This document shows, one piece after another, positions 1 through 13,200 of a DNA stretch of 64,000 nt (position 1 is the stretch's first letter; every line of letters starts with the position of its first letter). Origin of the DNA: Tyto alba (taxonomy: Eukaryota; Chordata; Aves; Strigiformes; Tytonidae); the NCBI RefSeq assembly GCF_018691265.1, contig NW_024881279.1, forward strand, positions 6,043,243 through 6,107,242, read 5' to 3'. The notes under the pieces are model-generated. The model was given only the letters and a program-made list of their open reading frames with translations, did not search any database and was not told the DNA's origin. A program made the translations under genes and the position numbers.

Positions 1-183
1 TGTGCTTAATTATGTGAGGGTTTTCTTAAATCTTGGGAGATTCTCAGGTTGCTGATATAAAAATGCAAGGTTAAAAAAGTGCAGCAATACTGAAACTGTC
101 TGGTCCTTCTGCATGCACTGTCCACCAAGGAGAAGACTGCTTCTTCTAACCCTTCAGACTGCACATTGTCATGAGTGTCAGCT

Positions 184-217
<34 letters not shown>

Positions 218-1356
218 AATATGGTAAGGAAGCATACTATCTGTCTGAATGTCCACTTGGGCTGACAACTTTTACACAGGTCAAACCATTTGAAGTATCC
301 AAGTAAAACTATGAAAAGCACAAGTCTATTTGAAAAATACCAGCAGGACCTTAACATGGATGACACATCCCAGTATCAGAAGCATAAATATATTGGCCTT
401 GATAATTTAGAGCATAAAGATCATGAGTTATTACTTTTCATCTTTAGATACTTCATCAATAGAACTCCTAAATATGCCATTGCTATGTCTTGGGTATAGG
501 CTGTACTTCATTGTTCTCACTCCTAATTGCCTAACTTTGTTCCCAGCTTCATCATTATTCTATTGCAAGAAATGTGACTTAATATTTCAGCAAACACTTT
601 TTTTTTTTATGTTTTTCTTTCTGAGCTGCCTTTTCATAAAATGGCACTTCTAGTGTATTTTTCTACACAGGACTGTGCCAATAACATTTTCCCAATGCCT
701 ATAAATAAATTAAGTATACTGTAGTTTGAAAGAGAAATTGCTATCAGCTGGTGTTCCACTACCTACAAAACATTTTATCTTCTTTCAGTTTCTATTACTT
801 TGCTCTCCCTTGACTTCATATAGGAAGTTGTATTCCCTGTTAGTGTCATGTGGTGCATTTGTGTGTAGCATGCTTGATGTATGGAACTATTGCAAACACC
901 TAATACAGACAGCTATGCTTTTGAAATTGCATTGAAGATGAACTTTTTGACAGATGGAGCTGTTGATATGATTTGGAAGTAGGCCTGTTTGTATCAGTCA
1001 GTCAGGTACTTCATTCTTCAAAATGGAAAAAAATAAAGGTTTGAGATGAAAGAGGAGAGAGAGGCCACCCATCTAGTGTGAGCAGAGAGCTTGAGCCCAA
1101 AAGGAGCATAGCACTTGAGAGCTATATATGTTGTTTTTATAACAATACAACAAATAAATTCCTTTTCACAGGCTGCAGTTTTAAACAGAACATCGTTGCT
1201 TAACTTCATCTCATCTGCACAGTTATCTAAAACCCAGATGCCTAGCCTGAGGTAGTTGTCCATTTTGTTTTTGTAGCAGACACTGAAATAAGTGTTTCAG
1301 ATTAGGAAGTCACTTTGAGGTCTAGCTAAGACTAATTAACTTTCAGAAAGCTAAGA
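1..1356. other. AT-rich non-coding stretch with a T29 tract
   Basis: No exon with credible splice sites or a recognisable protein is visible. The stretch holds a T29 homopolymer (186-214) and several short chance open frames of 60-80 codons on both strands. The composition is that of ordinary vertebrate intergenic or intronic DNA. I see no recognisable transposon in it. Confidence 0.6.
186..214. repeat. Poly(T) tract, 29 bases
   Basis: This is an uninterrupted run of 29 T. Read on the minus strand it is an A29 run and could be the tail of a retrocopy, but no gene-like sequence lies beside it on the minus strand. A plain homopolymer microsatellite is the simpler reading. Confidence 0.95.
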
Positions 1357-1740
1357 TTAGATCAAATCAGACATTGCACAGATCCTGTTCCGGAATGCAA
1401 GATGCATATGAGGACCTCTTCTAGACACTGTGATCTCAACTTCCCCAGGGAATAAGAGGTCAAAAGCACAATAGTTGTTAAATTTGAGGATCCTGTCCAG
1501 GTTTTGAAGCTCAAATTGAGTGTATTTTATGCTTGAAACTACTTCTGTGTTTTGTGGAAGAGATGCTGCCATCCAGGAGAGGAGTTGTGCAGGTGGTTGC
1601 TGTAGTTCGTTATGTGACGTCCCTGGTTTGCAGGAGGGATGCTCTGGTCTGGACGAATTGGGTGGATTAGCATAGCGGTACTGACCGTGCTGTGCATAGT
1701 CTTGGCGCGGGGTCCTCAGTTCTTTTTCAGTTTCCTGCAT
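1357..1740 (-). other. Unassigned 127-codon open frame over a CpG-bearing patch
   Basis: This is one of the longest open frames outside the LTR. It begins at a true ATG and would encode 127 residues. The first half is polar and rich in Pro, Gln, Ser and Asn; the second half is mixed. I see no signal peptide, membrane segment or domain that I recognise. The part coding the N-terminal half contains seven CpG in about 150 bases, unusual for its surroundings. It could be a decayed retrocopy, an old retroviral piece, an exon of an unknown gene or chance. No clear splice sites or polyadenylation signal frame it, so I do not call it a gene. Confidence 0.2.
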
Positions 1741-4700
1741 TCCCCTTTCTTCTGGCTTCCCTCCAGAGTATCTTCCCTCTAAGTCTCCCCAAAAATTCTT
1801 TGGTTCTCCTAGTCATGGGATGGGATAGACAATACCTCCTTAGCAACTGGTCCATTTTCTGATTTGCTGTTGCCATTGTTGGTGCCCACAATGTGCTCAT
1901 TCAGGACACTTCTGAACATATTTACACTTCTTCATGTTCACTGGATTGTTTGTGTGGTTTCTCTGTGCAGAAAAACCTATTCAAGGTTCATTCTGTTGTT
2001 TGGGACAAGAGATGGGTCATACATTGTCTACTTCTGCTAAAGCAAAGGTAAAGTTCACAGGCTTACACTAAAAGCTAGGATAATTAGACAGAATTCATAT
2101 TAGTTTATACACCAACATATGTTGTTTGAAAATTGCTTTATTTGTGTTTTCTGAAACATTAAATAACAGATTCTGCCAAGCTTTCAAATGAAGAGAACTG
2201 AGTGGACATGTACGACATTAAAGAACCATGGCAGCTGTCCCCAACCAGTGGGATTCTCCTGGAACATACCCTCTAAGCATTTGTATCATCTTTGTGAAGG
2301 CCAGAGTATTTGAAGATTACCCAGCCACGAATATGGCAAAGCACCAGACAGTCAGTGGGGAAAAAACTGTGTTGGGGTGAAGGCTGCAGGAGCCGGAAGT
2401 TTATAGCATCACTTTTACTGTTTTCCTTTGAGTTGGGAAGAGATGAGGAAGAAAGAGAGAGCTGAGAGAAGTGAAAATGAAGTATGCAGTAGATGATGTT
2501 TAACACTTTGAAAAAGAATCAGATAGTTTAATAATGGATTTTCTGTGTGGCAGTCCTTTGACATAGCTGACTTTTACCTGTCCATTAGTATGCTGTCTGT
2601 TTTGTCAATCTAGCAAAGAGGAAAAAGTCTTTTGCTTGCTTTTCTGAAAGAACTGGAATTCTATGATCTCTATGCAGCTTTTAAATTAAAAATCATTATT
2701 TTGAACTAAAATATTGAATCCAGACTCTCCAGACCTTAAGATATGAAGTTTTTATCCACTTCTAGTTAGTATTCAGTGAAAGAAGGGATGGGGTTTCAGG
2801 AGGTTACTGGAGCAAGGTAGTACAAGATGGAAATACTGCTCTCTGGGTGGTGGAGAGGCCAAGAAGGGAAGATTTAAAGGTATGTCTGGAGCAAAGGTTT
2901 TTCTTATGAGAACATTTTTATTAATATTTGGGATGTCTACATTAAATTCTATTTTGGGATCTCCCTCAATCTGTTTGTCCAGTACATTGGCACAATAAGA
3001 TGTTTTAAAAGAAAATTATTGAAAATTAAAATGTAAAATATTCACAAGCATGCTTTTTTTAAGGCACTGAATAATTCTAAGAGGCCGTTCTTATATGTAG
3101 GCAATTTCCTCAATGATAAGAACTCTTAGTTTGAGAAATTAATTTTCAGCATACTGACTAAATAAAAAGTTCATTAAAATCTTTGTGTCGTCAGTAGTAG
3201 TAGGGAGCTAATAACAATGTTTTGTCTTTGATTTCAATTATGGTAGATGTAAATTAACTAGTATTTTAATAAAAATTAGTAGTAGCATTTATTTTCCATT
3301 GAGTGGTGTGAATTTACGTGACAAGTCTGAAACATAAAGAGCCTAGGGTGTGGATATGTGTGGTGAATGGATTTTATTTTAATGAATTATAATATAATTG
3401 CCCTGTCTTGGCAATTAAAGTTTGGCATTAAATCTTAATTCATTAATTCTTTTGCATCCTTCTTTTCTTTGGGGAGAGCAGAGGAACTACTAAAAATTCC
3501 TTTAAGCTTATAAAGCTGGGAGATGTGTATGACAAATAGATTTAAAATGGATTACTAAGAGGTAGAACACAAACGCTGAATTACATCAGTGTCAAATTCT
3601 GTGCTCAGTTATGTGCAGGCTCTTTGGTGAAGTTAGTGATTTAAATTTAGCTTAGACTTGCATTACTTGGATGGAAAATGCATGCTTATTGGATATTGCT
3701 CTTTTTCAGTCTTTCTGATATAAACCTGGCTACTGGGCATTTCTATTGCATGCATTTTTCTATCCATGTAGACATCATATTTTATGAGACTAGTTGGGCA
3801 AATTTGGGCCAAATTAACCTCTCCTTTTTAAACTAGGTGAATTGCTTACTCTGGCTTGTGGGTTTACCCCATTTCTTCTCTGGCAGATAAAAGTACAAAG
3901 GTAAGAAAGCAGTGTTGATAATGTTGGTAGAAATATCGAAAACCTTTGAGGGATTAAGAAGCCACCTTCTCATCTCTTGATCTCCCTTCACACAGTAGTC
4001 ACAACAGTGCCTCGGATCTCTTCATCGATTCTGCTGGAGATGTACTTCTGAGATGTGACCAGTACCCTTGTGGCCTTGTCTCTCTCATATGTATGTGGTC
4101 ATACTTATTTTAGGAGAATTGGACTGAGCTGGGGTTAATAAGATGGTGTTTGAGGTATCTGGCCTCATTCTTCAGATGCTTATGAACTATAAGGCCATGG
4201 ATTTGAAAGAAGTTTCAAAATGAGTAAAGCACATGAAGCAGAAAGATCATGCATATGTCCCATTTTGTAATTCTGTTTTTCAGTGTTGTTTTCTAAGGGA
4301 TGACTTCATAGCAGAGACTTAAAAAATATCAGTAGTCCAAACATTAAAAATGAGCATGTGATGAGATCTCTGACTTCCAGTTTCCTAGCAAAGGTGCCAT
4401 AAAGAAAGAATCTGCAAATCCAGAGGTAGTGATGAGCTCAGCATGATCCCAAAGTTTGACAGTCTTAGTTCTGTTCTTCTAAGTCCTGCCTGATGTTGTT
4501 ATGTGCTGCGTCCTTCCACTGAAACAATTTCACACTTCATCTGCTAGAGATGAAAATGGTAGGGAACAAACTATAAATCCAGCAAAATCTTAGTTTAGTA
4601 GATACATCATCCTATCAGAATCTTTTCACATAAATAATTAGTTTATCACTTCTTCAATCCACTAAATTTGCAAAGCTTTAGAAATGACATGCAGTGATGT

Positions 4701-5656
4701 TATCTCAAGAGACTCTCAAGGAGTTAGCTAATACAACCCTTTCCCCAAGGCAGCATCATCTGCATCATTTCTGACACTTATTCACTGTGTTCTTAAAGAA
4801 TTTCAGTGCAGGACACCACATTCTTCCAATCAATTTATTCTGGTATTCTCCTCTGGTACTCATAACCATTAGAAAATTGTAACCTGGACTTCCCTTTTTG
4901 CAATTCAGTCCTTTCAACTGAAAACCTTTTGTGTTGTGTGCCATTGGCATGACAAACAACTGGGTGCCACCGTAAATTTAGTAACCTTTTCTTTATATGA
5001 AAGCTTGTTGTTACATTTCCCTTCAGTGCTGTTATCTTAACCACAGATCTGTTAGTTCTTCCTCACTGATCATTTACTAGCCTTATTAACCTCTCTCAAG
5101 CTGATCAAAATGGGGCATTTCAAACTCATGCCAGCAGATGTCAAGAAGCCAAGTGTTCAGGAACTAGATCATCTTCTGTGTATGATGGTATGGCCTGTGA
5201 GTTTCTGCATATGTGTGGAACAATCCCTGTATATCTGGGCATAGAGGTGAATGTATTTGGTGCTGGTTTTGCAAACAGGTGGGATCAGAGGAGCAAGAAT
5301 GATATGCAGTAGGATTTGAAACAGCACTTCTACATTCTGTTCTTTCCAGTTAAGCTTGAGAGTTTGAAAAAGATTCTTGTCATATCCTCCCAAGATATAA
5401 AAGTGGTAACACAGTTTCTATCCTGAAGAGTTGCTCATCTGTTTTCCAGGGATCACATCAGATACTTTATGGCTCCCAGTTCCTCACTGCTAGTGCATCT
5501 GGACACTGGAGGGTATGTGTGTGTTAAAATCTTCATTATGCAGTCCAGTAATAAAACCTGTACAGGCAACTGGGACTGTAACACATTTAGGATACTATCA
5601 GGGCAGATAAACTTCATCTATAACATGCCTCTTCCCCCCCTTTTTCACCCCATGTA
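1741..5656. other. Non-coding AT-rich DNA
   Basis: Nothing here is recognisable as a gene. Two overlapping minus-strand open frames near 4765-5044 lie in different phases of the same sequence; neither gives a familiar protein. A further minus-strand frame at 5169-5393 contains a hydrophobic patch but starts at a non-ATG codon. I see no transposon ends. Confidence 0.55.
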
Positions 5657-5953
5657 TTACTCAATGTGTATGGATCTGAAGAGATCTGTAATGTGTTCCA
5701 TTTCCCTGGACTTGTTGACCTCTGGCATTATGGGATTGTCAGAATTGCCAGAATCAAGAGTTTGCCGAGATTCTTCACGCACCTCTCCAAAGGTCTGTGA
5801 TGACAAACAAGCTCTTCCAACAGAAAGCATGGGCAGGTACTGTTCATCTGTCATTCCTCTTCGATATAGTTCCATCTTGTTTTGTGTGCTTTGAATGTGA
5901 AGAGAATTGAGATATGATTTCATGTGTGCACTCTGCGGTAAAGCTCCAGCCAT
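5657..5953 (-). other. Unassigned 98-codon open frame, possible exon
   Basis: The frame starts at an ATG (5951-5953), stays open a further 36 bases upstream to a TAA at 5990-5992, and ends at a stop near 5657. The predicted peptide is hydrophilic, with a balanced mix of Glu, Arg, Ser, Met and Thr and no membrane segment or low-complexity run. In that respect it looks more protein-like than the T-rich frames elsewhere in the window. A weak CAG acceptor could precede it, but the pyrimidine tract is poor, and no polyadenylation signal follows closely. A 141-codon plus-strand frame (5469-5894) overlaps it and looks like noise. I do not recognise a family; chance remains likely. Confidence 0.2.
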
Positions 5954-6697
5954 GAAATCCAGGAAGGTTTTCCTAAACTGGACTAGTAATTACTCAGACA
6001 CATATTGAATATCAGTCTAATGGAATGGACAGGCCAGTGGTATATTCTTACTGTTGTATATGACTATTCATGTTTTATTTAACAGCTTTTAGACATTTAC
6101 ATTCAGGTGCTTGGCCCAATACATGAACTTGAACAGCATAAGTTTGATCTTTCTTCAGTATAAACTTTTTTGCATGTAAAATGAAAGAAAACTTGAGTAT
6201 TTCTTTCCTGCTTTTTGGATTTTTCCTAGGATTGTATCTTCCATAAATAACACAAGCCAGTGTTTGTATTCCTTTTACTCTTCACCAGAATCTCTGGTTT
6301 TCAGTTTGCAAAAAATGATGTTTCCACATTTTTTTCAAATAATTTCACCCTCATTGCTTTCATCTGGTTAAATAATCCTTTAATCCATGCTCAGAACCAA
6401 TAGATCTTTTGGTTTTTAATGTTTTTACTAGTGGATGCCTATATTATGCTATGGTAGTGTGGATAAGGTATGAATGACCAGTTTATCAAATGACAGTTAT
6501 TACTTGACCATTAATTCTGGCTACATAGATCATTAGAAGTACAGATTTTTATACCTAAGGCCAGTGATATTTTTTTAATGATGTGGATTTAGAAGATATT
6601 TATGCAAGCAGAAAATTGAATCAGCATTACCATCAGGGTATTAAATGATGGCATTTTATTGGAGAATAATTCCTTCAGAGTATAACAGTATATATAG

Positions 6698-6700
<3 letters not shown>

Positions 6701-6735
<35 letters not shown>

Positions 6736-6742
6736 GGGGGGG
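6701..6742. repeat. Poly(G) tract, G34-A-G7
   Basis: Thirty-four consecutive G (6701-6734), one A, then seven G (6736-6742). A run this long can form G-quadruplexes on the plus strand and is prone to slippage in replication and to base-calling errors. The exact length should be treated as uncertain. Confidence 0.95.
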
Positions 6743-8103
6743 TATGTAAAGCATGAGGATTAGCAGGAAGGGTTTAGAATCTTTAAATTACTTTCAAACT
6801 TTAAAGTTTTGTGCATGTCCAAAATCATTCCTTTTGCCTGCATGATATCACTCCTATATGATTTATGTGTGCTCAGCGTGCACACCTCTCCCTGAATCAC
6901 TAGATGTTAGTGATGATTTAGCTTATGTGCTTTGATTTGTGAAGTTTGAGATAGTATGGTCTCCTGGATCAAATTAAAAAAGAAAAGGAAGGCAAAAATT
7001 CTTCGCTGTATGGAGGGTGACTTTTTTTGCATTACAAACAAGTGAATCATTGATATGCCAAAGAATAACTCTGTTATTTAAACGTGACTCTGAGCAGCAA
7101 TACTGTGATTGAAATTTCTGTGCCAAGCCACTCTTGTCTGAAGAGTGCAATTCAGCTGCTGACTGGCAGAGGTGGTACACTTCAGTGGGAGTGCCACACT
7201 TTTCTGTACATTACCTCTCTTGCATAGAATTTCCTCTTAATGGTTTGCACAAAGGTACAATTGCACACCAATTAGACATTCTTGGTACTGACAGCTGTCT
7301 GTAAATTTGATGTCATAAAGTGAGCACAGTTACCGTTTTCCTGGCATAAAGGCATAAATGTACAACAGTGGATAGGAAAACCAATCAAGTTTGGTCAATG
7401 ATTGTCTTGAGAGAGGCCTTCAACGTGCAAGGGGCAAGCAAATGGGTGCATGCATTGCTCTATACATTGTTCTACTCTGGATACAGCCAGAGGCTGCCAG
7501 AGAATGTCTTCAGTAACAGCAACCTGTGAGAAGTTGAATTGTAAGGGTGCTGACAAAAGAGTAGCAGAGCTACCAGATCTAGTTAATCTCTGTCTTCAGG
7601 TATGCCAAAACTGTTAATTTTGTGGAACAGGGTCACCAGTACATAACACAAATCCATAATGCATTGCAAACTCCTGTTTAGTTTATTTTTTATGACTACT
7701 TCTTTAACATTAATAACTCTCGTTGACTGTAGTCTATTTGCTTGTGTAGTAAATGATGTTTCCCATACATACAAATCACCTTAAACAAGTTAGGAGCAAG
7801 CTGGGACCATGATATAAAGTCTGAATTTTGTTTCTAGTTGGTTTGCTTCTGTGTTCCTCTTTTTTTAATTCTCTTGTATGCACAAACCTTTTTGTCTAAT
7901 TCTGGGAATACTTGAAAGTTAGAAAAACTGATCTATAACTAAGGATCCTGCATATCAAAGAGAACTAAATATGTTTCATCCCTGGAATGTCCATACACTA
8001 GGAATCTGTCCCTTGTGATCATCATATTTCTGCCACATTTGTAGCACATCTGTTAGGGAAAGTACCATCACAGCCACCTTTTACTAAAATAGGTTTAGTT
8101 TAT

Positions 8104-8126
8104 AAAAAAAAAAAAAAAAAAAAAAA
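8104..8126. repeat. Poly(A) tract, 23 bases
   Basis: A run of 23 A followed by further A-rich bases with single C interruptions. No AATAAA signal or coding remnant lies immediately upstream to suggest a retrocopy tail. Confidence 0.9.
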
Positions 8127-9364
8127 CAAAAACAAATTGGAAGGTGATGGATTGTGTAGTTTAAATTCCTTTATGCTAAGGAAACTGACTGCTAGAGCAT
8201 CTTTAATTTCACAGAGGAAAATTATAAAAACAACTGCTAGAAGTAAACCCAGATTAATTCAAACTGGAAATTACACTTACATTTTTAAATATTGCAACTA
8301 AATTGTATGCCTTTGCTATAATACAAAATGGCCATGGAAAGTTAGAGAATATTTAAATCCACATTCCTGGACTTTCTTGTAGCTAATACATAAACCATGA
8401 CCCTAGATGTTCTGATAGTTAATTCTAGCCTTCACATCTGTGAACAAATCTGTTTCTTAACTCCATGAAAAGTTAGATTGAGAATCGTGAGATAAAATTT
8501 TGTTTTCCAGCTCTAATGTCAGCTTCTTGTGAACCTGGGATGAGATCATATGAACTGAGGTTTAGTTCCTTGTGCATGTAACTGGAATAGTACAATTTTC
8601 TTTTTCCCCTGTTCCCCTGTTTAGTTTAAATGCATGTGTGTGTGTTACCTCCATGAATTGTGTGCTCTATAATTCTTTACTAGGGCTGCTCTCTTCATTT
8701 TGGCAGAACCACTCATGGGGAAAAATCAAACACTTGCAAAAATTTTTCCCATCCCTTCTCTTCCCATATAGTTCATCATCCTTCCAGGGTCCTGCCACCT
8801 TGAGTGTCCCAAGTATCAAATCAAAACTGAAGATTCAGTGTTTAATAATCAGTGCTCAATATTGAGATAATTATGAACTAACAGAAAGGAGGGAGCAGAC
8901 TGACCAGTGGACAAAAGGCAGCAGGAACCTTTCCAGGTGGTTGTGAACGTCACTGATAAGCCAGTTAACATTTAACAGCCTTACTTGTCTCCTCAGCCAC
9001 ATACCCATCCTGTTCTTTACTGATCAGTACCCGTAAGATTTCACTGAGGATGAAAAGCTCCTGTTTGCCTCACATCCACTTAGTAGCTTCACTATTAATC
9101 ATTGCTGAAAGTCCTTCAGCTCTTTTAGCTTCATGCCATTGAACTATCCCTTATGGCCAAGTGAATTTTTATACAACTTTCAAGTCTGATCATGCAAATT
9201 CTATCCAATGTTTCATTCAAATGAAAAACTATTACATTTCTGTATACCCTTCAGCTACTAATTTCTGTAAATTAATAAGAAAAAAAGTAATGAAATCTTT
9301 TTGGCACTGTTTGTTTTATGTAATCCTGTAGGATTTAAAGTTCACAGGCCCAATATGTTCTAGG

Positions 9365-9436
9365 GATGAAATATCAGCCCCCTTGTAGTCAATGGGAATT
9401 CTGTCATTTATTTTAGTGGAGGCAGAATTTCAACCC
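9365..9436. repeat. Old palindromic interspersed repeat fragment
   Basis: The left end (TGAAAT at 9367-9372, followed by a GCCCC stretch and AGTCAATGGGA) and the right end (GGCAGAATTTCA, ending at 9432) are partly inverse complements. From memory, this pattern of a TCAATGGG motif inside a palindrome matches diverged interspersed repeats common in birds, crocodilians and turtles. I cannot name the exact family. The fragment is strongly decayed. Confidence 0.5.
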
Positions 9437-10195
9437 AGATGCTGCTTTCTTTTTGTGTCTATTTAGTTCAAAATTATCTAGACTGATGATGGAGTTTTTT
9501 AGGGGAGAAAAGAGGAGGTACTGTTGTTTCGGGTAAAGGATGCAATAAAGCATCCTGGAGGGAGCATGCACCAAATAAATCTACTGTTTTCACTAGACAT
9601 GCAGCCACTATAGGGTATTTTCAGGTACCAGGTTCCACTTCAGAGGCCCCAAGGATGAACAGTGCCAGGCAGATCAGTTTTGCAAGCTGGTAAGGGTGCA
9701 GAAGGAATATCAGGAAAGGTGTAAATGAGGACGGGTTGATCAGATTTTGGGGAGAGTAATAGAAGGAGGGAGATGGGAGTGATCCACGGAAAGGAACTGG
9801 TGAGGAAGGGAGATTTAAAGAGAAAAGAAAACTTAGAGAAAAAGTTATTGGTGAAAAGGAGATAAAAGGAAGGAATTTTCTCCTGATATGAGATAGTTAT
9901 AGTGGGAGGACTATGGAACAAAAAAGAATCAATTATTAATAGCAGTGGAGTGCATGGAAAATATTCTGTCGTTGGTGTTGAATGAATGATACTGGAAGTG
10001 CCTTCAGACACTGCCCATGTGTCCTTGTCAGGTGCCACTCTGTCTCCAGGTGCAAGGCAAAGATGTGGGAAGATCTGTTGCATAACAGTCTTATCCTACT
10101 GGAGTTTTCTGTAGTTTCTTCCTATTGCTTCCCCCACAAAACATAGTAATAATCTCCATTTTCTAAAAGCCTTTTCCTTAGGAAAGCCAGGTTAA

Positions 10196-10259
10196 AAAAC
10201 CAAAAACAACAACAACAACAACAAAAACCAAACCAAAACAAACCAAAACAAAAAAAAAC
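10196..10259. repeat. A-rich low-complexity tract (CAA/CCAAAA type)
   Basis: The tract is made of ACA, CAACAA and CCAAAA units, with almost no G or T. It is a simple low-complexity sequence of a kind common in bird DNA. Confidence 0.85.
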
Positions 10260-13200
10260 CACATTGATTACAATGGTTCTTCCTCTTGCACATTAGTTTT
10301 GTCTGTATTAATTTTCATCCTTCATCTGTTTGTTACATTTCTCCTCCTTTAGTTACAGTTTTTATCCTGAATTTAGCAGTTGTGTGATACTATATTGGTT
10401 TTATTCTGTACAGTTTTCTTATCACTGGAAATTCATGAAATCCAGATACTATTGAACTTTATGGTGAAGAGTAGTTAGTTTGTGTGAACTACTTCAGAGA
10501 CAAAAAAACCCTGCTTAATCTCAGAATAAGACTTTCTTATGCACACTGATGTTTTGAATTGTGTCTGGATATTTACTTCATTTTTTCAGAATTTCTATTG
10601 CATCTTCTGATGCTTTATCTTCTGCCTTCTGTGAACTTTGCTGTTCTCTCTGCCTTTTATGCCTTTTCTTTCACTGTACTACTTTTCACTCTCTCCATCA
10701 CAACTATTATTACCTATTTTCTCACTGCTTCAGTTTGGATCCCTTTCACTCATGGGGAAGTGCTGATACGCTCCCTATCAGCAGAGCTGATTGCTCCCAT
10801 TAATGTTTTGTCAGTATCTTTTTGTAGGAGCGGGTTATGTGATCAGACAGATCAAATTAGGCCCCATGTTGTGGGCATAACAGTTGGTGTTTTATCTAAC
10901 ATTTAAAGTCATCAGAGAGAAAGGGAAAAATAAGACTAGGGAGCAGCATGATGCTTCCATGACTGTAGGGCAACTGGGAATCATGAATGAAAGGCTTGCT
11001 ATCAAACATGGCATGTCTATATGGAGTCAGACAATACTAATACTATGAATACTAAATTAAAAAAAAAAAAAAAGTGCTAAAAGGTTGAGTTTTTACTCCT
11101 AGAAGTCAGAACTGCACATTCCAGGGCCAAGAAATAAGGTTGGTCCTCCAGGCGTTAAAAAAAAACAAAGTGCATTTGTTCAAATATGATCTCACACAGT
11201 TATGCTCAACTAGGTAACTAGAAAAGCAATTAAGGGCAAACCATCAACAAGGAGACCTGCCAGAATGAAAATGAAACTGAAGATTACCGTTGTTTACCTT
11301 CAGCTTCTGTGAACTGAAATTACTTTTTTTTTGCTTCTGTATTCAAACACAAAGACAAGAGCAGTTTAATCTATTTTATGTCTTTTCAGAACCTCCTGAT
11401 GGGAATGATCATTTTTCCAATCTGCCTTATTTGCTCATAGAGAAATAGAAAAGTGTCCAAAAGAATATGTTATTTTAGTATGTTGCTTCAGTTGCAAAAT
11501 ATAGCATTTACGGTTTCTCTCAAAGTTTTCCTTCCTCTTCTATACTATAACTGTGACTCCAAACATCATGTAATATGAAGAATGTGTATCTTTATTAGGT
11601 TGTCACTAGATTTGACTGTGTGCCCTTTTCTGTATATGGATATATTGACATTGGCCATATTCTCATTAATTTGTCATATTAAGATGTGTTAGTGTTTTTA
11701 ATGTATTCCTGGAATGGGATTACAACCAATTTCAACAAAACCAGGTAATTAGGGAAGTAAGATATGGATAGAAAGGTTTGAGTAGTTTTCGCATCTAGAG
11801 TCAGTCAAAAAAATTTATTACTAATATGACCATCATAATCTGATTGCATGTAAATACACATAAATATCCCTCATACATTCCCCAGAGCCTCTATGGCCCA
11901 CATTTAGAGTTAAAATTACCAGGAAAATGAGGATGAGGATGTGTCATGTTTATACTCAAACTGTTTAGAATTTAATAGGTATTCAGCACAGTTCTCATTG
12001 TGCTTTTATATTGAAAATCTGTAATTCAGTTTGCTCCCAGAAATTCATTACTTCTTTCCAATTAAAAAACTTTTACCACATGAAACCAGGTCACCAGAAA
12101 TAAAGCCTTTACCTTGGCACTCTGCTTTTCATATTCTTTCCCAGCGAGCTGGGGAATGATCTTTCCCACTGCTTCCCCAAAGGGAGCAATTCAGTAGCAG
12201 AACCTCTTATCCTCCAGGGCCAGGAAGGTACCAAGGAGTGCTTTCATCTTCTGTTCCCATCCTTCTGCTGGACCTTACCCTAACAGAGGTCTCAAAGATG
12301 TCATATAGTTCTAACAATTGTTTGCCCAGGCTAATCATAAACTTCTGAAGAAGATAGTCTGATTCCTCATAAAAATTCCCCCAATACTTCACCAAAATCC
12401 CTGTGCTGTAATTTGTCTGTTGTTCCTTGTTCTATCCTCATAGATATGGAGAACAATCTTCAAGGATAACTGCTTGCTTTATGACAAGCATTTGCTCATT
12501 TCAAGACATATCATGGCTCCCTTGTCGAGTCTTTCCTTTCTCAACTAGTTCAATCTATTTCCTTTTTTCATTTCCTTACAAGTCATATTCAAAATTTTAT
12601 CAATTTTACTGTTCCCCCCTGAACTCTTATCCTCTTATCCTGTATATCTTGTTTATACTTTTACCCAGACAGAACCATATTCCAAAAGAGGGCATCAACA
12701 ATGCTTAATAGAGCAGAATAATTATCTCCCATGTTTTAGTTAAGACTTTCTTGCTAATACATTCCAGTAAAAAGAGTTTACTTTTTTGCAACAGCTTGAC
12801 AGTTTTGATTCCTATTCAGCCTGCAGTCCATTGACACTCTGGGATCCTGTTTTGTATTATTTCTACCTAGTCAATCCCCATTCTGTGTTTATTCCTTTGA
12901 TTTCTGCTTTGTAATGATGCTGCTTTGTATTCGTGTATACTGACTGTTGCCTTATTCATTCCTCCCATTCCCCAAGATCATTTTTCACTGTAACCTCCAG
13001 AGCATGACAGCTTCTTACCTCATTTCTGTGGTTTATAAGCCTGCTCCCCATTCCATTATCCAAACAGCTGATCTATGTTTTTTAATCTCAAAATACCTCC
13101 TCATTTAACTGAATCATGCCAATTAGCAAAAAGCCTCTCATGAGAATACAAACGTTAAAAAATGAAATAAAACTCCTCAGATCCCTGTGTTCATTTTAGT

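Larger units (their letters stand above)
5954..9364. other. Non-coding stretch with poly(G) and poly(A) tracts
   Basis: No gene or recognisable transposon is visible. Notable contents are the G34 tract at 6701 and the A23 tract at 8104, given separately. Open frames here are 60-100 codons and unremarkable. Confidence 0.55.

Noticed and set aside
4765..5044. Two overlapping minus-strand frames that might be one frameshifted gene.
   Set aside because: Neither phase gives a recognisable protein, the longer frame lacks an ATG at its start, and the overlap alone does not show a frameshift.
5469..5894. A 141-codon plus-strand frame overlapping the minus-strand frame at 5657-5953.
   Set aside because: The product is Cys/Ser/Leu-rich, without a plausible domain or splice context. 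It was judged a chance frame.
8104..8126. Poly(A) tracts here and at 29163, 41689 and 60936 as tails of retrocopied genes.
   Set aside because: No AATAAA and no coding or spliced-exon remnant lies directly upstream of any of them. Bird CR1 rarely leaves poly(A)-tailed copies.
9640..10083. A 147-codon minus-strand open frame.
   Set aside because: The underlying plus strand is purine-rich, so the product is a biased Ser/Pro/Phe/Leu string with no recognisable domain.
10559..10906. A hydrophobic 115-codon frame resembling a membrane protein.
   Set aside because: Two plus-strand phases are both open and hydrophobic because the DNA is T-rich. No signal peptide or family pattern is seen.
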